Assembly (NCBI RefSeq): GCF_000009625.1
Contig: NC_002678.2
Coordinates: forward strand, 5,488,001-5,552,000
From: Mesorhizobium japonicum MAFF 303099
GTDB taxonomy: Bacteria; Pseudomonadota; Alphaproteobacteria; Rhizobiales; Rhizobiaceae
DNA: 64,000 bases
Direction: 5' to 3'
Of this stretch, positions 26,357-37,187 are shown in pieces. Position 1 is the first letter of the stretch, and every line of letters starts with the position of its first letter. The notes under the pieces are model-generated. The model did not search any database. It was not told the DNA's origin and was given only the letters and a program-made list of their open reading frames with translations. The translations under genes and the position numbers were made by a program.

Positions 26357-28000
26357 TCAGGGCAAGCGACCGAGATGTCGTTTCAATTCCGCGATTTGCT
26401 GCAGGGACCATCCTTGAACATTGGCCACCTCAATCCACCCCTCGACGTAATCGCCCGGCGCATAAACGTGTCCGTGCCCGATCGGCGCGGTCGTTGCCAT
26501 AGCCATGTCAAGTGTGAGCTGCAGGAAAGTCACCACCGGATACCACCGCAGTTCAGGCGAGACGTCCGGGCCGCGCGGGGGCTTTATCCAATCCGGCTCG
26601 CGGTAGAGATCGCGATAGTCGAAGAATGTCACCGGGTCGCTCGCATATTGGAGATAAACGATTCGCATCGGCCCCCAGACAAAGCCTGGATCCGCGGCCA
26701 CGCCATCTTGGTTCATGAACCGAACAATCGATCCGTTACGAAAACGGGGAAGCCAAGCAGGCGACCCCGGACTCCGGTCCCGGGTAAACGAACGCCAAAG
26801 GCCGCTTCGGTATGGCGGTCCGCTCCACAGCGCGCCCTGAAACGGATCTCCGACCACGTCGAACATGTCGGTTGATCGTTCGGAGTTCATCGCACCCAGG
26901 CTGAGGCCATGCAGATAGAGCCGCGGGCGGCTATTCTTGGGCAGCCTGATCCAATAGTCGTAGACATCCCGGAAGAGGGCCTGCGCAGTATCGGCTCCAT
27001 AGTCCGGCTCCACAAGCAGCGACAGCCAGCTGGCAAGGTAGGAGTATTGCACGGCAACGCTCGCGACATCGCCGTTCTGAAGATATTCCAGACTCTCCAT
27101 CGCCGCCGGATCGATCCATCCGCTTCCGGTGGGCGTCACGACGACCAGCACCGAACGCTGGAAGCCGCCGACCCGTATCAGCTCGTTCAGCGCGAGCCGC
27201 GCTCTTTTTTCCGGGCTATCGGCGGATCGCAGCCCGACATAGACACGGATCGGCTGCAGCGCCTTCTTGTTGGTGAAAGCGTGTATTTCCTCACCCGTCG
27301 GCCCTTCGGCAACGAACGCGCGCCCTGTTCGTCCCAACTCGTTCCAATCGAGCAATGAGGCGCTGCTGCCAGTCTTGTCGGGGTCGGTTGGCCGTGCAGT
27401 CTCCGGTTCGACCAGCGCGTCATATTGCCTGTAGAACGAATCCGCGAAGTGAAGCGCGACACGAAACAGCACGCCGCTGGTGATCGACCAGAAGAGCGCA
27501 ACCGAGACGATCACGCCGACGATGTTCGAGACCCTCCTCGGCGCAAAGCGGCTAACTCTGGTCGACACGAAACGGATCGTCAGCTGGAAGAGCCGTGCCA
27601 GGGCGATGACGAGAGCGAATGTCACCAGCGCGAGCAGACCAACCTTGAGCGGATGCGCGCTTTCAACAAGGTCGAGGCCCATCAGCTTCCGGATCGAGTT
27701 CTGCCATTGCGCCGCCCACCAGAGGAAGATGCAAGCGACGAGCAAGCATCCGACGGCGGCGACCAGTTTTGCGGCGCGCAGGCCTCGCGGCGCTGGCAAC
27801 TCCAGGTAGACACAAAGCCACCGGCCGAACACGCCGATGCCATAGCCTGCCGCCAGGGCGAATCCCGAAAGCACACCTTGGGTCACAACGGTCCGCGGAA
27901 GCAGCGTCGGGGTGAGCGAGGCGGCAAAAAACAGCGTTCCGAGAAGGAGGCCGCCTGCCGAGAGCGAATGCCACAGCCCGAACAGCCAATGCCGCTTCAT
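26357..28000 (-). CDS. Membrane alpha/beta-hydrolase (Abhydrolase_9 type)
   Basis: This 547-residue protein starts MKRHWLFGLWHSLSAGG. The first 230 residues hold five or more hydrophobic segments, including LTPTLLPRTVVTQGVLSGF, which is characteristic of the N-terminal domain of this family. The rest is a hydrolase domain with the nucleophile elbow LHGLSLGAMNSE, and RFMNQDGVAADPGF near the end. Members are common in actinobacteria and rhizobia but have no agreed function. It stands alone, divergent from the DUF1269 operon. Confidence 0.83.
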   Translation of the reverse strand: MKRHWLFGLWHSLSAGGLLLGTLFFAASLTPTLLPRTVVTQGVLSGFALAAGYGIGVFGRWLCVYLELPAPRGLRAAKLVAAVGCLLVACIFLWWAAQWQNSIRKLMGLDLVESAHPLKVGLLALVTFALVIALARLFQLTIRFVSTRVSRFAPRRVSNIVGVIVSVALFWSITSGVLFRVALHFADSFYRQYDALVEPETARPTDPDKTGSSASLLDWNELGRTGRAFVAEGPTGEEIHAFTNKKALQPIRVYVGLRSADSPEKRARLALNELIRVGGFQRSVLVVVTPTGSGWIDPAAMESLEYLQNGDVASVAVQYSYLASWLSLLVEPDYGADTAQALFRDVYDYWIRLPKNSRPRLYLHGLSLGAMNSERSTDMFDVVGDPFQGALWSGPPYRSGLWRSFTRDRSPGSPAWLPRFRNGSIVRFMNQDGVAADPGFVWGPMRIVYLQYASDPVTFFDYRDLYREPDWIKPPRGPDVSPELRWYPVVTFLQLTLDMAMATTAPIGHGHVYAPGDYVEGWIEVANVQGWSLQQIAELKRHLGRLP

Positions 28001-28124
28001 GCAGACCTCCGGATTACGGCTGCGTACCGTCGAGATGAAGTAATTGCCTGCGGTGATCCGGCGCAAGTCGAAGCTGTTCTGTCGTCCCGGGCCGCAATCA
28101 AAAAGGGACGCACCGCAAAGGTGT

Positions 28125-28143
28125 GGGATTCCCGGCTAATTTC
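28125..28143 (+). promoter_or_regulatory. 19-bp element, copy 1 (upstream of DUF1269 operon)
   Basis: GGGATTCCCGGCTAATTTC lies 83 bp before the start of the DUF1269 gene and reads in the direction of that gene. It matches, with the same gene-relative orientation, the sites at 40587-40605 and 43812-43830; the consensus is GRGATTYYCRGCTAATTTC. The halves GRGATT and AATTTC form a loose dyad with a 7-bp centre. It is either a regulator operator or part of a promoter. Confidence 0.55.
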
Positions 28144-28226
28144 TTCGCTGCGGCAGCGACCTAAAATGACATCCCGCAAGCTTGTGGGCGCATCTTGATC
28201 CCATCGAATTTCGCAGTGGAGGCCCC

Positions 28227-28724
28227 ATGTCCGACCTGGTCGTCATAGTCTACCCCACCGAAGCCAAGGCTGAAGAGGTGCGCCAGCGCCTGTTTGCATT
28301 GCAGAAGGAATACCTCATCAACATTAGTGACGCCGTCATTGCGACCAAGACTGAAGCCGGCAACGTGAAGCTCAACCAGATCATGAACACGACCGTCGCT
28401 GGTGCTGTGTCGGGCAGCTTCTGGGGCTTGCTCATCGGTGTCATTTTCCTCAATCCCGTCATCGGTGTGGCGATTGGCGCCGCTTCCGGCGCGCTTGGCG
28501 GTGCACTGACCGACGTCGGAATAAACGATGCTTTCATGAAAGACCTGTCGGCCACCTTGCAGCCGGGAAATGCTGCGTTGTTCGTGCTCATTCACGGAAT
28601 GACCGCCGATAAGGTGCTGAGCGCAATCAAGGGATTTGGTGGCGTCGTGCTCAAGACATCGCTGGACGAGACGAAGGAGCAGATCCTGCGTGAGGCGCTT
28701 AGTCAGGCGTCCGAGGCTGCGTAA
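28227..28724 (+). CDS. DUF1269 family membrane protein
   Basis: This 165-residue protein starts MSDLVVIVYPTEAKAEEVRQ after a clear GGAGG site. A long glycine-rich hydrophobic hairpin occupies the middle (GAVSGSFWGLLIGVIFLNPV to AASGALGGALTDVG). The flanking soluble ends include AALFVLIHGMTADKV. DUF1269 proteins are small inner-membrane proteins linked with stress responses in rhizobia; their biochemical role is unknown. It probably heads an operon with the next two genes. Confidence 0.88.
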   Translation: MSDLVVIVYPTEAKAEEVRQRLFALQKEYLINISDAVIATKTEAGNVKLNQIMNTTVAGAVSGSFWGLLIGVIFLNPVIGVAIGAASGALGGALTDVGINDAFMKDLSATLQPGNAALFVLIHGMTADKVLSAIKGFGGVVLKTSLDETKEQILREALSQASEAA

Positions 28725-28787
28725 GGCAAACTTCAGCTGCCGCTCCGGAATCGCTTGAGCCGATCGTCTGACAATTGGACAAGACCG

Positions 28788-29150
28788 ATGGGCGTGGTCG
28801 AGACTGCTGTCGCACTCACTATCGAGATCGTCTGTGGTGCAGCGGCAGGCCTCGCTCTTGGGCGGTGGACGGATCTTGGTCTGGGCGCAAAGGTCAATGC
28901 TTTGACGGGCGCTATCGGCGGACTCGCTCTGACCTGGCTCGCCGGACAACTGCCAGGCGTCAGCCGTTTTGTCGGAAAGGTCGAAAGCGCGGTGGACGCC
29001 ACGGCGCAAGGCGTCGGCGTCCTTACCCCGGCAATCCTTGTCGGGGTTGGCGTTGCGGGATTGTTAGGTGGCCTCGTCCTTACCGCGTGCATTGCCTTAG
29101 CCGTAGGCGGAGTGAGGCGCCGAGGGCGATCCGAAGGAGACGTGAGATGA
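28788..29150 (+). CDS. Small glycine-rich membrane protein
   Basis: This protein of about 120 residues starts MGVVETAVALTIEIV; an in-frame ATG 33 bp upstream is possible. It has three hydrophobic segments: IVCGAAAGLALGRW, ALTGAIGGLALTWLAG and LVGVGVAGLLGGLVLTACIAL. It is clearly paralogous to the protein at 43389-43676, which has ICGAASGIALGRW and LIGAGIAGLLGGLVL at the same places. Its stop overlaps the Kazal gene start (ATGA). Confidence 0.78.
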   Translation: MGVVETAVALTIEIVCGAAAGLALGRWTDLGLGAKVNALTGAIGGLALTWLAGQLPGVSRFVGKVESAVDATAQGVGVLTPAILVGVGVAGLLGGLVLTACIALAVGGVRRRGRSEGDVR

Positions 29151-29530
29151 CCCAGGTACAATGCCTGTTTGCCCGCCCGAGCACGTGGCTGCTGGTCGCC
29201 GCATTGTTGTCGGCATGCACTGTCGCCGTCGATCAGGCTCGTCCCGTGCCCCGGCACCCCCAGGCCTGCGGCCTGGTACATGCGCCCGTTTGCGGTCGAC
29301 GCGGCGAAAGGCTGCGGACCTTTGGCAACGCGTGCATGGCCCGCGCTCAAGGATATCAAATCGTGAGAAATGGTGAGTGCCGCACATCGCGGCCGCAGCG
29401 GCCAGTTGCCTGCACTCTCCAGTATGCTCCGGTTTGCGCGACCAGCAGCGGGCGCTTTCGCACATTTTCCAACGCTTGCCTGGCTCGTGCGGACGGCTTT
29501 CGGCCTGTTCATGCCGGCCGCTGCCGTTGA
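29147..29530 (+). CDS. Lipoprotein with two Kazal-type protease-inhibitor domains
   Basis: This 127-residue protein has the lipobox LLSAC at the end of its signal peptide. Two repeats follow with the spacing of Kazal domains: CGLVHAPVCGR...FGNACMARAQGY...GEC and CTLQYAPVCAT...FSNACLARADGF...GRC. Kazal domains bind and inhibit serine proteases in eukaryotes and occur in some bacteria. The start lies inside the previous gene's stop. It is likely anchored in the outer membrane and may protect the envelope from proteases (inference). Confidence 0.85.
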   Translation: MTQVQCLFARPSTWLLVAALLSACTVAVDQARPVPRHPQACGLVHAPVCGRRGERLRTFGNACMARAQGYQIVRNGECRTSRPQRPVACTLQYAPVCATSSGRFRTFSNACLARADGFRPVHAGRCR

Positions 29531-29615
29531 GCCTATTAAAAAGATTTGAGGGGGGCTTTTCTCCCTCGCGAGAGTTTCCCATGACCCGTGGCATGAGTCT
29601 GTGCCGGATTTCCGC

Positions 29616-30695
29616 ATGAGTGAAACAAGATTGCGGCGACCGCGCTCGAGAAACGACAGGGCAAACGTGGCCGAAACGAGCAACCGCCGTATGGTCAACC
29701 CTATTGCGACCGGCATCCTCGTTCTCGCTGCGCTGTATTTCGCCAGATCGATTCTCATGCCCCTTGCATTCTCACTGTTCGTGATTGCGTTGGCATGGCC
29801 AATTCAGATGGCTCTGCAGCGGCGGATTCCGCGGTTGGCAGCCTTGCTGATCACACTTCTGCTTGTGGTTCTGGTGATCGTAATCGTGGGCTCGGCGATT
29901 GTCTGGGGGCTCGGCGAACTATCGCAATGGCTTTTTTACAATACCGGCCGATTGCAGGCGATCTACGCCAGTTGGACGGACTGGCTGGAGGGCCACGGAA
30001 TTGCGATCGTCAGCCCGCTAGGAGAGCTTTTCAGTATATCCCGGCTGGTCGGCCTGACCCACAGCCTCGTCACGCGGCTGAACAGCGTCGCCGGCTTTGC
30101 CGTGTTGACCTTTATTTTCGTGATGCTGGGCCTGTTGGAAGCCGAAGACCTGCAACGTCGCCTGCGGTCATCCTTGGCCCAGCCGCAAGGGGAGATGCTG
30201 TTGCATATCGGCCGCGAAATTGCCGGCAAAATTCGCCGTTTCATGGTTGTGCGCAGTCTCGCGTGTATTCTGACGGGCTTGGTCGTGTGGGCTTTTACGC
30301 TTGTTGCCGGCCTCGAACTCGCAAGCGCTTGGGCAGCAATCGCCTTCGCGCTGAACTACATCCCATTCATCGGACCGCTCATGGCCACAATCTTCCCGAC
30401 CCTGTTTGCCATCGCGCAGTCCGGGTCCTGGCAGTTGGCCCTGATTGTGTTCGTCGGCTTGAATGTCATTCAGTTTGCCATTGGCAGCTATCTGGAGCCA
30501 TTTCTGACCGGCGCGTCGCTGGCGATCTCGCCTTTCGCCGTTATGTTCGCGGTGTTTTTCTGGAGCTTCATGTGGGGGGTGCCCGGCGCTTTCATCGGCG
30601 TGCCGATCCTGATTGTCGTGGTCACATGGTGCGCGCACGAGCAGTCAACACGCTGGATCGCAACGTTGCTGTCTGGGGGGCGTCAATCGACCTGA
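29616..30695 (+). CDS. AI-2E/PerM family membrane transporter
   Basis: The protein has 359 residues. Hydrophobic segments lie in the order of the AI-2E transporter family, with the family motif region ALNYIPFIGPLMATIFPT, followed by FAIGSYLEPFLTG and WGVPGAFIGVPILIV. ATG 29616 is preferred over GTG 29601. Members of this family export small molecules or ions; some act as Na+/H+ antiporters. No signalling gene nearby supports an autoinducer role specifically. Confidence 0.87.
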   Translation: MSETRLRRPRSRNDRANVAETSNRRMVNPIATGILVLAALYFARSILMPLAFSLFVIALAWPIQMALQRRIPRLAALLITLLLVVLVIVIVGSAIVWGLGELSQWLFYNTGRLQAIYASWTDWLEGHGIAIVSPLGELFSISRLVGLTHSLVTRLNSVAGFAVLTFIFVMLGLLEAEDLQRRLRSSLAQPQGEMLLHIGREIAGKIRRFMVVRSLACILTGLVVWAFTLVAGLELASAWAAIAFALNYIPFIGPLMATIFPTLFAIAQSGSWQLALIVFVGLNVIQFAIGSYLEPFLTGASLAISPFAVMFAVFFWSFMWGVPGAFIGVPILIVVVTWCAHEQSTRWIATLLSGGRQST

Positions 30696-30986
30696 TGTCC
30701 ATCGGCACTGTTAACTATACCTGACCCATGCAGGGCGAGTGGTTTGGCAATTCAACTTGAATTTCCAGACAATTTGGTCTAAGTTGGTGCGTGTGCGGGG
30801 GATGTTCTTTGGCGGAAAGATATCCCCAATGGGTGTACTTGCGTCTTTTGCGCACGCGGAATGCGCCATAAAGACTATATATTATGATATACTAATACAT
30901 CAGAGCCTTCGATATCGTGTCGTGGCGGCAGGGTTTTCTAATGGCTCAGATCGAGATCTCGTCTCGCTCTACCGCCTTCTCACCCT

Positions 30987-32159
30987 GTGCCCGCTTTGTG
31001 CGCCGTCGAGGATCCTGTCGTGACCTCGCACGTGGCGAACGCGGCTCCGGCAGGATGGAACGCGCATGCGATCCTCGAACCCCCGGCTAACCCCGCCGCC
31101 GAGCCAACATTGGTCGTTCCGGAACAAACTCCAATTCCCTGCTTCGAATTCTCGACCGGCGATTTGCCTCCGAAGGATCAGTTTGCGGCGTGGCGTCAGA
31201 GCTTTGCGACCATGCTCGACTTTGTCGAGCCGGGCGATACGGAGGCCGGTTTCGCCGGCACGCAGGTCATCTGGGATCTGGGCGATCTTGCTTTGGCTCA
31301 GGTCAGCACCAATGGTTTGGACTTCACCAGTCTGGCGGGTCACGTTCGCCGTGATCCTGTCGATCATTGGTTGGTGACCCTCATCCAGGACGGCAGATCG
31401 CAGACGATCACTCCCTCCAAGTCTTTCGACGGGGACGCCGGATCGGTGCAGGTGCATCCGCTTGGCCGGGTCTTCGAGGGAAGCGTTACAGACAGCGAAA
31501 TGCTGCTGCTGTTCGTACCCCGCGACTTCTGCCGTGACATGAGTTGGGGTCTCGCCGCGGCCGAGTTCTCCGTCCTTCGTGGAGGCATGGGACCGCTGCT
31601 AGCCGACTATCTGGCCAGTCTCGTCCAGCGGCTTCCCACGATGGGTGTCAATGATCTTCCGGGCTTGCTCAGTGCGACCCGAGCGATGCTCCAGGTTTGC
31701 ATCGCACCATCTCCTGATCATCTCACCGAAGCTCATGACCCGATTTCGGCTACCTTGCTCGAGCGCGCCCGTCGATTCGTGCAGCACCATCTTTTCCAGC
31801 CCGATCTGTCTATCGAGCAAATGACGCGCGAACTCGGGATATCGCGTTCCCGGCTCTACCGGCTTTTTGAGGCTTCCGGAGGAATCGTGCACTACATCCA
31901 GCATCGGCGCCTCCTGGCAGCCCATGCAGCGCTCGCGGATCCGAATGACCGCCGTCGAATTCTGGACATTGCCGACGAATACGGCTTCGGTGATGGCGCG
32001 GAATTCAGCCGCGCATTCAGGCGCGAGTTCGGGTACTGCCCGAGCGAAGTGAGAACTGGCGTCAAAAACGGCCCATCGCATTGGCACATGGACGAGGTGG
32101 AAACCGCCGCCCCCGGCCTGCGGTTGGGCCAGCTCCTTCGGCGACTGCAGGCGCAATGA
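30987..32159 (+). CDS. AraC-family transcriptional regulator (paralogue of the one at 14 kb)
   Basis: This protein has up to 390 residues. The N-terminal region contains DLPPKDQFAAWRQSF and a beta-rich fold; the C-terminal end has two HTHs (LGISRSRLYRLFEASGGI and ILDIADEYGFGDGAEFSRAF). It is similar throughout to the regulator at 14278-15420. The start is uncertain: GTG 30987 or GTG 31020 both fit. The 290 bp upstream contain an AT-rich patch (ATATATTATGATATAC near 30886) that stands out in this GC-rich DNA and may be the promoter. Confidence 0.88.
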   Translation: MPALCAVEDPVVTSHVANAAPAGWNAHAILEPPANPAAEPTLVVPEQTPIPCFEFSTGDLPPKDQFAAWRQSFATMLDFVEPGDTEAGFAGTQVIWDLGDLALAQVSTNGLDFTSLAGHVRRDPVDHWLVTLIQDGRSQTITPSKSFDGDAGSVQVHPLGRVFEGSVTDSEMLLLFVPRDFCRDMSWGLAAAEFSVLRGGMGPLLADYLASLVQRLPTMGVNDLPGLLSATRAMLQVCIAPSPDHLTEAHDPISATLLERARRFVQHHLFQPDLSIEQMTRELGISRSRLYRLFEASGGIVHYIQHRRLLAAHAALADPNDRRRILDIADEYGFGDGAEFSRAFRREFGYCPSEVRTGVKNGPSHWHMDEVETAAPGLRLGQLLRRLQAQ

Positions 32160-32269
32160 CCAGGCATGGTCGATATCGCTGAAGTCCGGCTGGGAATTCG
32201 GGCCAATCCCGTCAGCCTGTGAATCCGCGGATCCGCAGCAATCAAAATCACCAGCGGACTGCCGAGGAT

Positions 32270-32818
32270 CTACGCTGTCTTCGCCGTCGGCAACCAGCCA
32301 TATGTCAGCCATGCCATACCATGCGAAATCAGGTCGATACCCAGCAAAAGCCCAAGCACCCAAAGGCCGGTCGAGGGCCATCCAGTCAGGAGAACAAGTC
32401 CGGCCAGAAATCCGAATGTTCCGGACAGAACCATCGTCCAGCCGACGTCGCTCCAGTGCCTGACGCCGACAAACAGGCGAACGACGCCTGAGGCCACAAG
32501 CAGCAGTCCAAGTACGTAGGTCAGGACAAGCGCGCCCGACACAGGCTGCCTCACCGCCATGGCTCCGAAAACGACGTACAGGATGCCGAGAAGAAACTGC
32601 CAGATGAAGCCGCTCCATCCTTTCATCCAGAAGGCGTGCATCATCTCGAACGCACCCACGACGATGGCGGTAACACCAATGACTATGGCGCTGATCACGG
32701 TCGCCAGCGCCAAGTCGCCCAAGACGAATATGCCCCCGACAATCAGCACAAGGCCAAGAAGAATGCGAACCGATGTGGGTGGCAAACTCGATACGGTTCC
32801 ATTCTCATAGGCAGTCAT
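32270..32818 (-). CDS. hdeD: HdeD-family acid-resistance membrane protein (second copy)
   Basis: This 182-residue protein has six hydrophobic segments and the HdeD pattern: [37 protein letters not shown] and [18 protein letters not shown]. Its ATG overlaps the stop of the RND pump gene by 4 bp, so it is the last gene of that operon. HdeD gives acid tolerance in E. coli at high cell density. It is paralogous to the protein at 37184-37786. Confidence 0.88.
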   Translation of the reverse strand: MTAYENGTVSSLPPTSVRILLGLVLIVGGIFVLGDLALATVISAIVIGVTAIVVGAFEMMHAFWMKGWSGFIWQFLLGILYVVFGAMAVRQPVSGALVLTYVLGLLLVASGVVRLFVGVRHWSDVGWTMVLSGTFGFLAGLVLLTGWPSTGLWVLGLLLGIDLISHGMAWLTYGWLPTAKTA

Positions 32819-35800
32819 GCCTTGCCCCTCGATTGCGGGACTACCTCATCGGTGTTCGATTCCGCCATCGGCCGGACAGTTGCCCATTCCGCAATATGCT
32901 GGATCGCCGCGAATAAGGCCGGGATGATGAATAGGCCGATCGTCGTTGCGGCCAGCATGCCGCCAAAGATTGTGACACCCACAGCCTGGCGCGCGCCGGC
33001 GCCGGCGCCGGTGGACACCGCCAGTGGGATGATGCCCAGAATGAAGGAGAGAGCCGTCATCATCACGGCGCGGAAGCGCTGCTCGGCACCGAGTCTTGCC
33101 GCTTCGGCGATCGATTGCCCCTCTTCGCGGCGTTCCTTGGCGAATTCGACGATCAGGATGGCGTTCTTCGACGCCAGCCCGATGAGCAGCACGATGGCGA
33201 TCTGCACATAAAGGCTGTTTTGCAGTCCGAAAAGCACGAGCGCCCCGGTGGCACCGAACAGGGCGGCTCCAAGGGACAGAATTACGGCGATCGGCAGCAT
33301 CCAGCTTTCGTACTGCGCCACCAGGAACAGATAGGCGAACAGGAAGGCCAGTCCGAAAATGACGCTCTCCTGTCCGGCGCTGCGCCGCTCCTGGAAGGAC
33401 AGGCCGGACCACTCGTAGCCATAGCCGGCCGGCAACGCCTCGGCCGCGACGCGTTCGATGGCATCCATCGCCGCTCCGGAACTGCCGCCTGGCGCGACTT
33501 GGCCGTTGATCTGTGCCGCTACCGACAGGTTGTAGCGGGAGATGACGAAGGGTGCGAGTACGGTGCTGGTCGATACCACCGCCCTGAGCGGCACCATCGC
33601 GCCCGTCCGGCTGCGAACATGGAGATTGAGGATATCCTCGGCGTCCCCGCGATGCTCGGCGTCAGCCTGCAGGTTGACCTGGAAGACCCGCCCGTGCAGC
33701 GTGAAATCATTCACATAACGCGACCCGAAGCTGGCGCCGATCGTCGAATAGATGTCGGACACGCTCACTCCAAGCGCTTCGGCGCGGGTCCGGTCGACAT
33801 CGACGTAAATCTGCGGCACATCGGCGCTGAAGGTTGTCGCCACGCCGCCGATTTCCGGCGCCTGGTTGATCGCCGTAACGAATGCTCGTACTACCGCCGC
33901 GATCTCTTCCGGCGGCTGCCCCTGCAAAGCCTGCAGGCGCAGATCGAGGCCTCCGACCGCGCCGATGCCGGAAATGGCCGGCGGCGAAAAGACGGCAACA
34001 TTGGCGCCTGGAATGGTCGAGAATTGCGCGCGCAATCTTGCGAGGATGGCGTCCAGCCGCAGATCCGGCGTGTTGCGCTGATCCCAGGGATCCAGCGCCG
34101 CGACCACCATCGCTCCGTTGGGAGATTGCGTCCCCTGCACGATGCTGAAGCCGGCGACCGAAATGACGTTTTCGACGCCTTTTGTCGCCGATAAGGTCTT
34201 TTGAACCTCTCCCACAATCGCTCTCGTACGATCGAGCGAGGCGGCATTGGGAAGCTGGATATCGACAAACAGGGCGCCTTGGTCCTCGTCCGGCAGGAAG
34301 GTCGAGGGCAGGCCGCTGAACAGCAGGTAGGCGCCCAGGAAGCAGGCGGCAAGCGCGGCGAGAGGTATGATCCACAGGCGCACCAGGAAACCGACCAGCC
34401 GGCCATAGCCGACACGCGTCGCGTTCATGAAGCGCGCGAACCAGCCAAGCGGACCGCGCCGGTATCCGCGCTGTCCGCGCCTCAGCAGGATGGCGGCGAG
34501 TGCCGGGCTGAGTGTGAGGCCGACGACGGACGAGATAACCAGCGCCGCCGACAAGGTGACCGCGAACTGGCGGTAGAGCTGCCCGCTTATGCCGGACAGG
34601 AAAGCTGTCGGGATCACCACGGCAAGGAGGACGAGCGTGGTGGAAATGATCGGACCCGTGATCTGCCCCATCGCCTTGCGGGCGGCCGCCACCGTTTCGA
34701 CCGTGGGGTCGTCCTCCATGACATGCTTGACGTTCTCGACGACAAGGATGGCGTCGTCGGCGACCAGTCCGATCGCCAGCACCAGGGCCAGCAGCGAAAT
34801 CGAGTTTATCGAATATCCGAATGCCAGCAGGACGGCGATGGCACCCAGCATCGCGACGGGCATGGCCAGCGCCGAGACCAGGGTGGCGCGCCAGTCCTGC
34901 AGGAACAGGTAGGTGACGACGAGCACGATCAGGAAAGCCTCGCCGAGGATCCGCACGATGAGCGAGAGGCTCGTCCGGACGAACCGTGTCGCATCGTAGA
35001 CGACCTGGTATTGCAGGCCGGGAGGAAACGTGGGTGAAAGGCGCTGTAGCTCGGCGCGCACGGCGTTGGCGGTCTGGATCGCGTTGGCTCCCGGCGCCTG
35101 GTTTATCTGCAGCATCGCCGTGTCATGCCCGGCGAAGCTCGCGCTCGATGAATAACTGCGGGCGCCGAGTTCTATACGTGCGATATCGTGCAACCGTACG
35201 ATCGCCCCGGCCTCGCCTGTGCGTATGACGATGTCGCCGAATTCATCCGTGCTCAAGAGGCGGCCGCGAGCCACGAGCGTATATTGCAGCTCGGTGCCTT
35301 CCCGCGCTGGTGGGGCGCCGGCCTGGCCAAGCGAGGCCTGGATGTTCTGCCGCTGAATGGCGGCGGCCACGTCATCGGCCGTTATGCCCAGGGCATCCAT
35401 GCGTGCCGGATTCAGCCATATGCGCATCGAGTATTCGGACGCGCCGACGACGGAAGCCTCACCGACACCGCTGACGCGCGAGAGTGCATCGGCGATCGTC
35501 GTCGAGGTGAAATTGGTGATCTGCAGCACGTCGAGCTTGCTGTCCGGAGAATAGAAGGCGATGCCGAGCACGAAATCGGGCGATCGCGACCGCACGGACA
35601 CGCCTTGCTGGGTGACCGCGGCGGGCAATTGGGAAATCGCCAGTTGCGCCCTGTTCTGCACATTGACCTGCGCAATGTCGGGATTTGTGCCGACTTCGAA
35701 CGTCACGGACAGCGAATATTGCCCGGCATTCGAACTGGTCGACGACATGTACATCATGTTGGGGACGCCATTGATGGCCGTCTCCAGGGGGCCGCCGACG

Positions 35801-35982
35801 ACATCGGCAATCACTTCCGCGCTCGCCCCGGGGTAGAAGGCAGTGACGCTGACGGTGGGCGGCGTGATCTCTGGATATTGCTGCACCGGCAGCGAAAAGA
35901 TGGCGATCGCGCCCGCAATCGAAATGACGATCGACAAGACGATCGCCAGCCGGGTGCGGGTGATGAAGAGATCGGAAATCAT
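32815..35982 (-). CDS. RND-family multidrug efflux transporter (AcrB-like)
   Basis: This 1055-residue inner-membrane pump has the usual 12 membrane segments, two large periplasmic loops, the HAE1 opening ([34 protein letters not shown]) and the proton-relay aspartate pair in [14 protein letters not shown]. It is full length for the AcrB/MexB family. It is translationally coupled to the adaptor upstream and the HdeD gene downstream, with 4-bp overlaps on both sides. No outer-membrane channel gene is present, so a TolC-like protein encoded elsewhere is needed. Confidence 0.95.
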   Translation of the reverse strand: MISDLFITRTRLAIVLSIVISIAGAIAIFSLPVQQYPEITPPTVSVTAFYPGASAEVIADVVGGPLETAINGVPNMMYMSSTSSNAGQYSLSVTFEVGTNPDIAQVNVQNRAQLAISQLPAAVTQQGVSVRSRSPDFVLGIAFYSPDSKLDVLQITNFTSTTIADALSRVSGVGEASVVGASEYSMRIWLNPARMDALGITADDVAAAIQRQNIQASLGQAGAPPAREGTELQYTLVARGRLLSTDEFGDIVIRTGEAGAIVRLHDIARIELGARSYSSSASFAGHDTAMLQINQAPGANAIQTANAVRAELQRLSPTFPPGLQYQVVYDATRFVRTSLSLIVRILGEAFLIVLVVTYLFLQDWRATLVSALAMPVAMLGAIAVLLAFGYSINSISLLALVLAIGLVADDAILVVENVKHVMEDDPTVETVAAARKAMGQITGPIISTTLVLLAVVIPTAFLSGISGQLYRQFAVTLSAALVISSVVGLTLSPALAAILLRRGQRGYRRGPLGWFARFMNATRVGYGRLVGFLVRLWIIPLAALAACFLGAYLLFSGLPSTFLPDEDQGALFVDIQLPNAASLDRTRAIVGEVQKTLSATKGVENVISVAGFSIVQGTQSPNGAMVVAALDPWDQRNTPDLRLDAILARLRAQFSTIPGANVAVFSPPAISGIGAVGGLDLRLQALQGQPPEEIAAVVRAFVTAINQAPEIGGVATTFSADVPQIYVDVDRTRAEALGVSVSDIYSTIGASFGSRYVNDFTLHGRVFQVNLQADAEHRGDAEDILNLHVRSRTGAMVPLRAVVSTSTVLAPFVISRYNLSVAAQINGQVAPGGSSGAAMDAIERVAAEALPAGYGYEWSGLSFQERRSAGQESVIFGLAFLFAYLFLVAQYESWMLPIAVILSLGAALFGATGALVLFGLQNSLYVQIAIVLLIGLASKNAILIVEFAKERREEGQSIAEAARLGAEQRFRAVMMTALSFILGIIPLAVSTGAGAGARQAVGVTIFGGMLAATTIGLFIIPALFAAIQHIAEWATVRPMAESNTDEVVPQSRGKA

Positions 35983-37187
35983 GTGCCGCCGCCGACCGGC
36001 TGGCCTTGGCTCGGCTGAACCGTCATGCCCTGGGCGAGACGTTGGATTCCCTCGACGACGACCTGCTCGCCGCCGTCAAGGCCCTTGGTGACCGCCCATC
36101 CATTGCCGACGCGTGCGCCTGTGTGGATGCGCTGCTGCGAGACGATATTGTCCTTGCCGAGCAGATAGACGAAGCGCCCCTCGCGATCCTGCAGCACCGC
36201 TGTCTGGGGCACCACCGGCAAGCTAGGGGCGTCTTTCTCCTGCACATAAAGAGTGACGAACTGTCCTGGCAGGAGGATGTGACGAGGATTGGGGAAAACC
36301 GCACGGGCCGCGACCGTCCCGGTCTGCGGGTCGATCTCGTTCTCGATAAATTCGATGCGGCCGGGCGTGCCATAGTCCGTCCCGTTGGCAAGACGCAGCG
36401 AGAGTTTCAGCGTATTCGGATCGAGGCCGCCGCCGCTCGCCTGCTGCTGGCGGATCGTCACAAGCAACCCCTCGGTCACGGCGAAAGCGACGCGGACGGT
36501 GTCCAGGCTGACTATCCGTGCCAGCGAACCGGAATCCGGTCCGACAAGATTGCCCGTCGTGAACGTCGCGCGGCCAATGCTGCCGGAGATCGGGGCCGTG
36601 ATATGAGCATAGGACAGGTTGAGTTCGGCGGTATCCAGTGCGGCCTGAGCGACCTGCACATCGGCGGAAGCGACATCGAATGCTGCTTGGACCTCGTCCA
36701 CCGTGGCCTGCGAGACGGTTCTTCGGGCCAACAGGTCGCGGTTGCGCGCCAGGCTCCGCTCGGCCGATATTCGTGTTGCGTCGGCACGCGCCACCTGCGC
36801 CCGCGCCGAAGCGACCAGCGCATTAAGCTGATCCGGCTCGATTTCAAACAGCGTGTCCCCAGCCTTTACCGCTTGCCCATCCTTGAAATCGACGGAGTGC
36901 AGAAAGCCGGTGACACGCGCCCGGATGTCGACTGCTTCTATCGCTTCCACACGACCGGTAAACTGCGCGGGATTGCTGACCTGCTGAACCTCGATCTTCT
37001 CGACGACGACCGCGGGAGGCGGCGCCTGCCTTGCACCAGGCTGCTGGGCGAATGAAACCGAACTGACGAAAGGTGGTGCGGCGCCCCCCAAGCAGGCAGC
37101 CATCAAGCAAGCCCAAGAAGCGCGACTGATCCATCGCCGCCTCGCTACGGAACGATGTCGCTCGGATCTTTCGCACGGCGCCCTCAT
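35979..37187 (-). CDS. RND efflux periplasmic adaptor (membrane fusion protein)
   Basis: This 402-residue protein has an N-terminal signal (basic start, hydrophobic segment, cleavage region SVSFAQQ). A barrel-sandwich/lipoyl domain ([40 protein letters not shown]), a coiled-coil hairpin (about 105-165, including [19 protein letters not shown]) and a membrane-proximal domain ([13 protein letters not shown]) follow. It links the pump encoded next to it to an outer-membrane channel. It is placed between an HdeD gene and the pump gene with 4-bp overlaps. Confidence 0.93.
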   Translation of the reverse strand: MRAPCERSERHRSVARRRWISRASWACLMAACLGGAAPPFVSSVSFAQQPGARQAPPPAVVVEKIEVQQVSNPAQFTGRVEAIEAVDIRARVTGFLHSVDFKDGQAVKAGDTLFEIEPDQLNALVASARAQVARADATRISAERSLARNRDLLARRTVSQATVDEVQAAFDVASADVQVAQAALDTAELNLSYAHITAPISGSIGRATFTTGNLVGPDSGSLARIVSLDTVRVAFAVTEGLLVTIRQQQASGGGLDPNTLKLSLRLANGTDYGTPGRIEFIENEIDPQTGTVAARAVFPNPRHILLPGQFVTLYVQEKDAPSLPVVPQTAVLQDREGRFVYLLGKDNIVSQQRIHTGARVGNGWAVTKGLDGGEQVVVEGIQRLAQGMTVQPSQGQPVGGGT

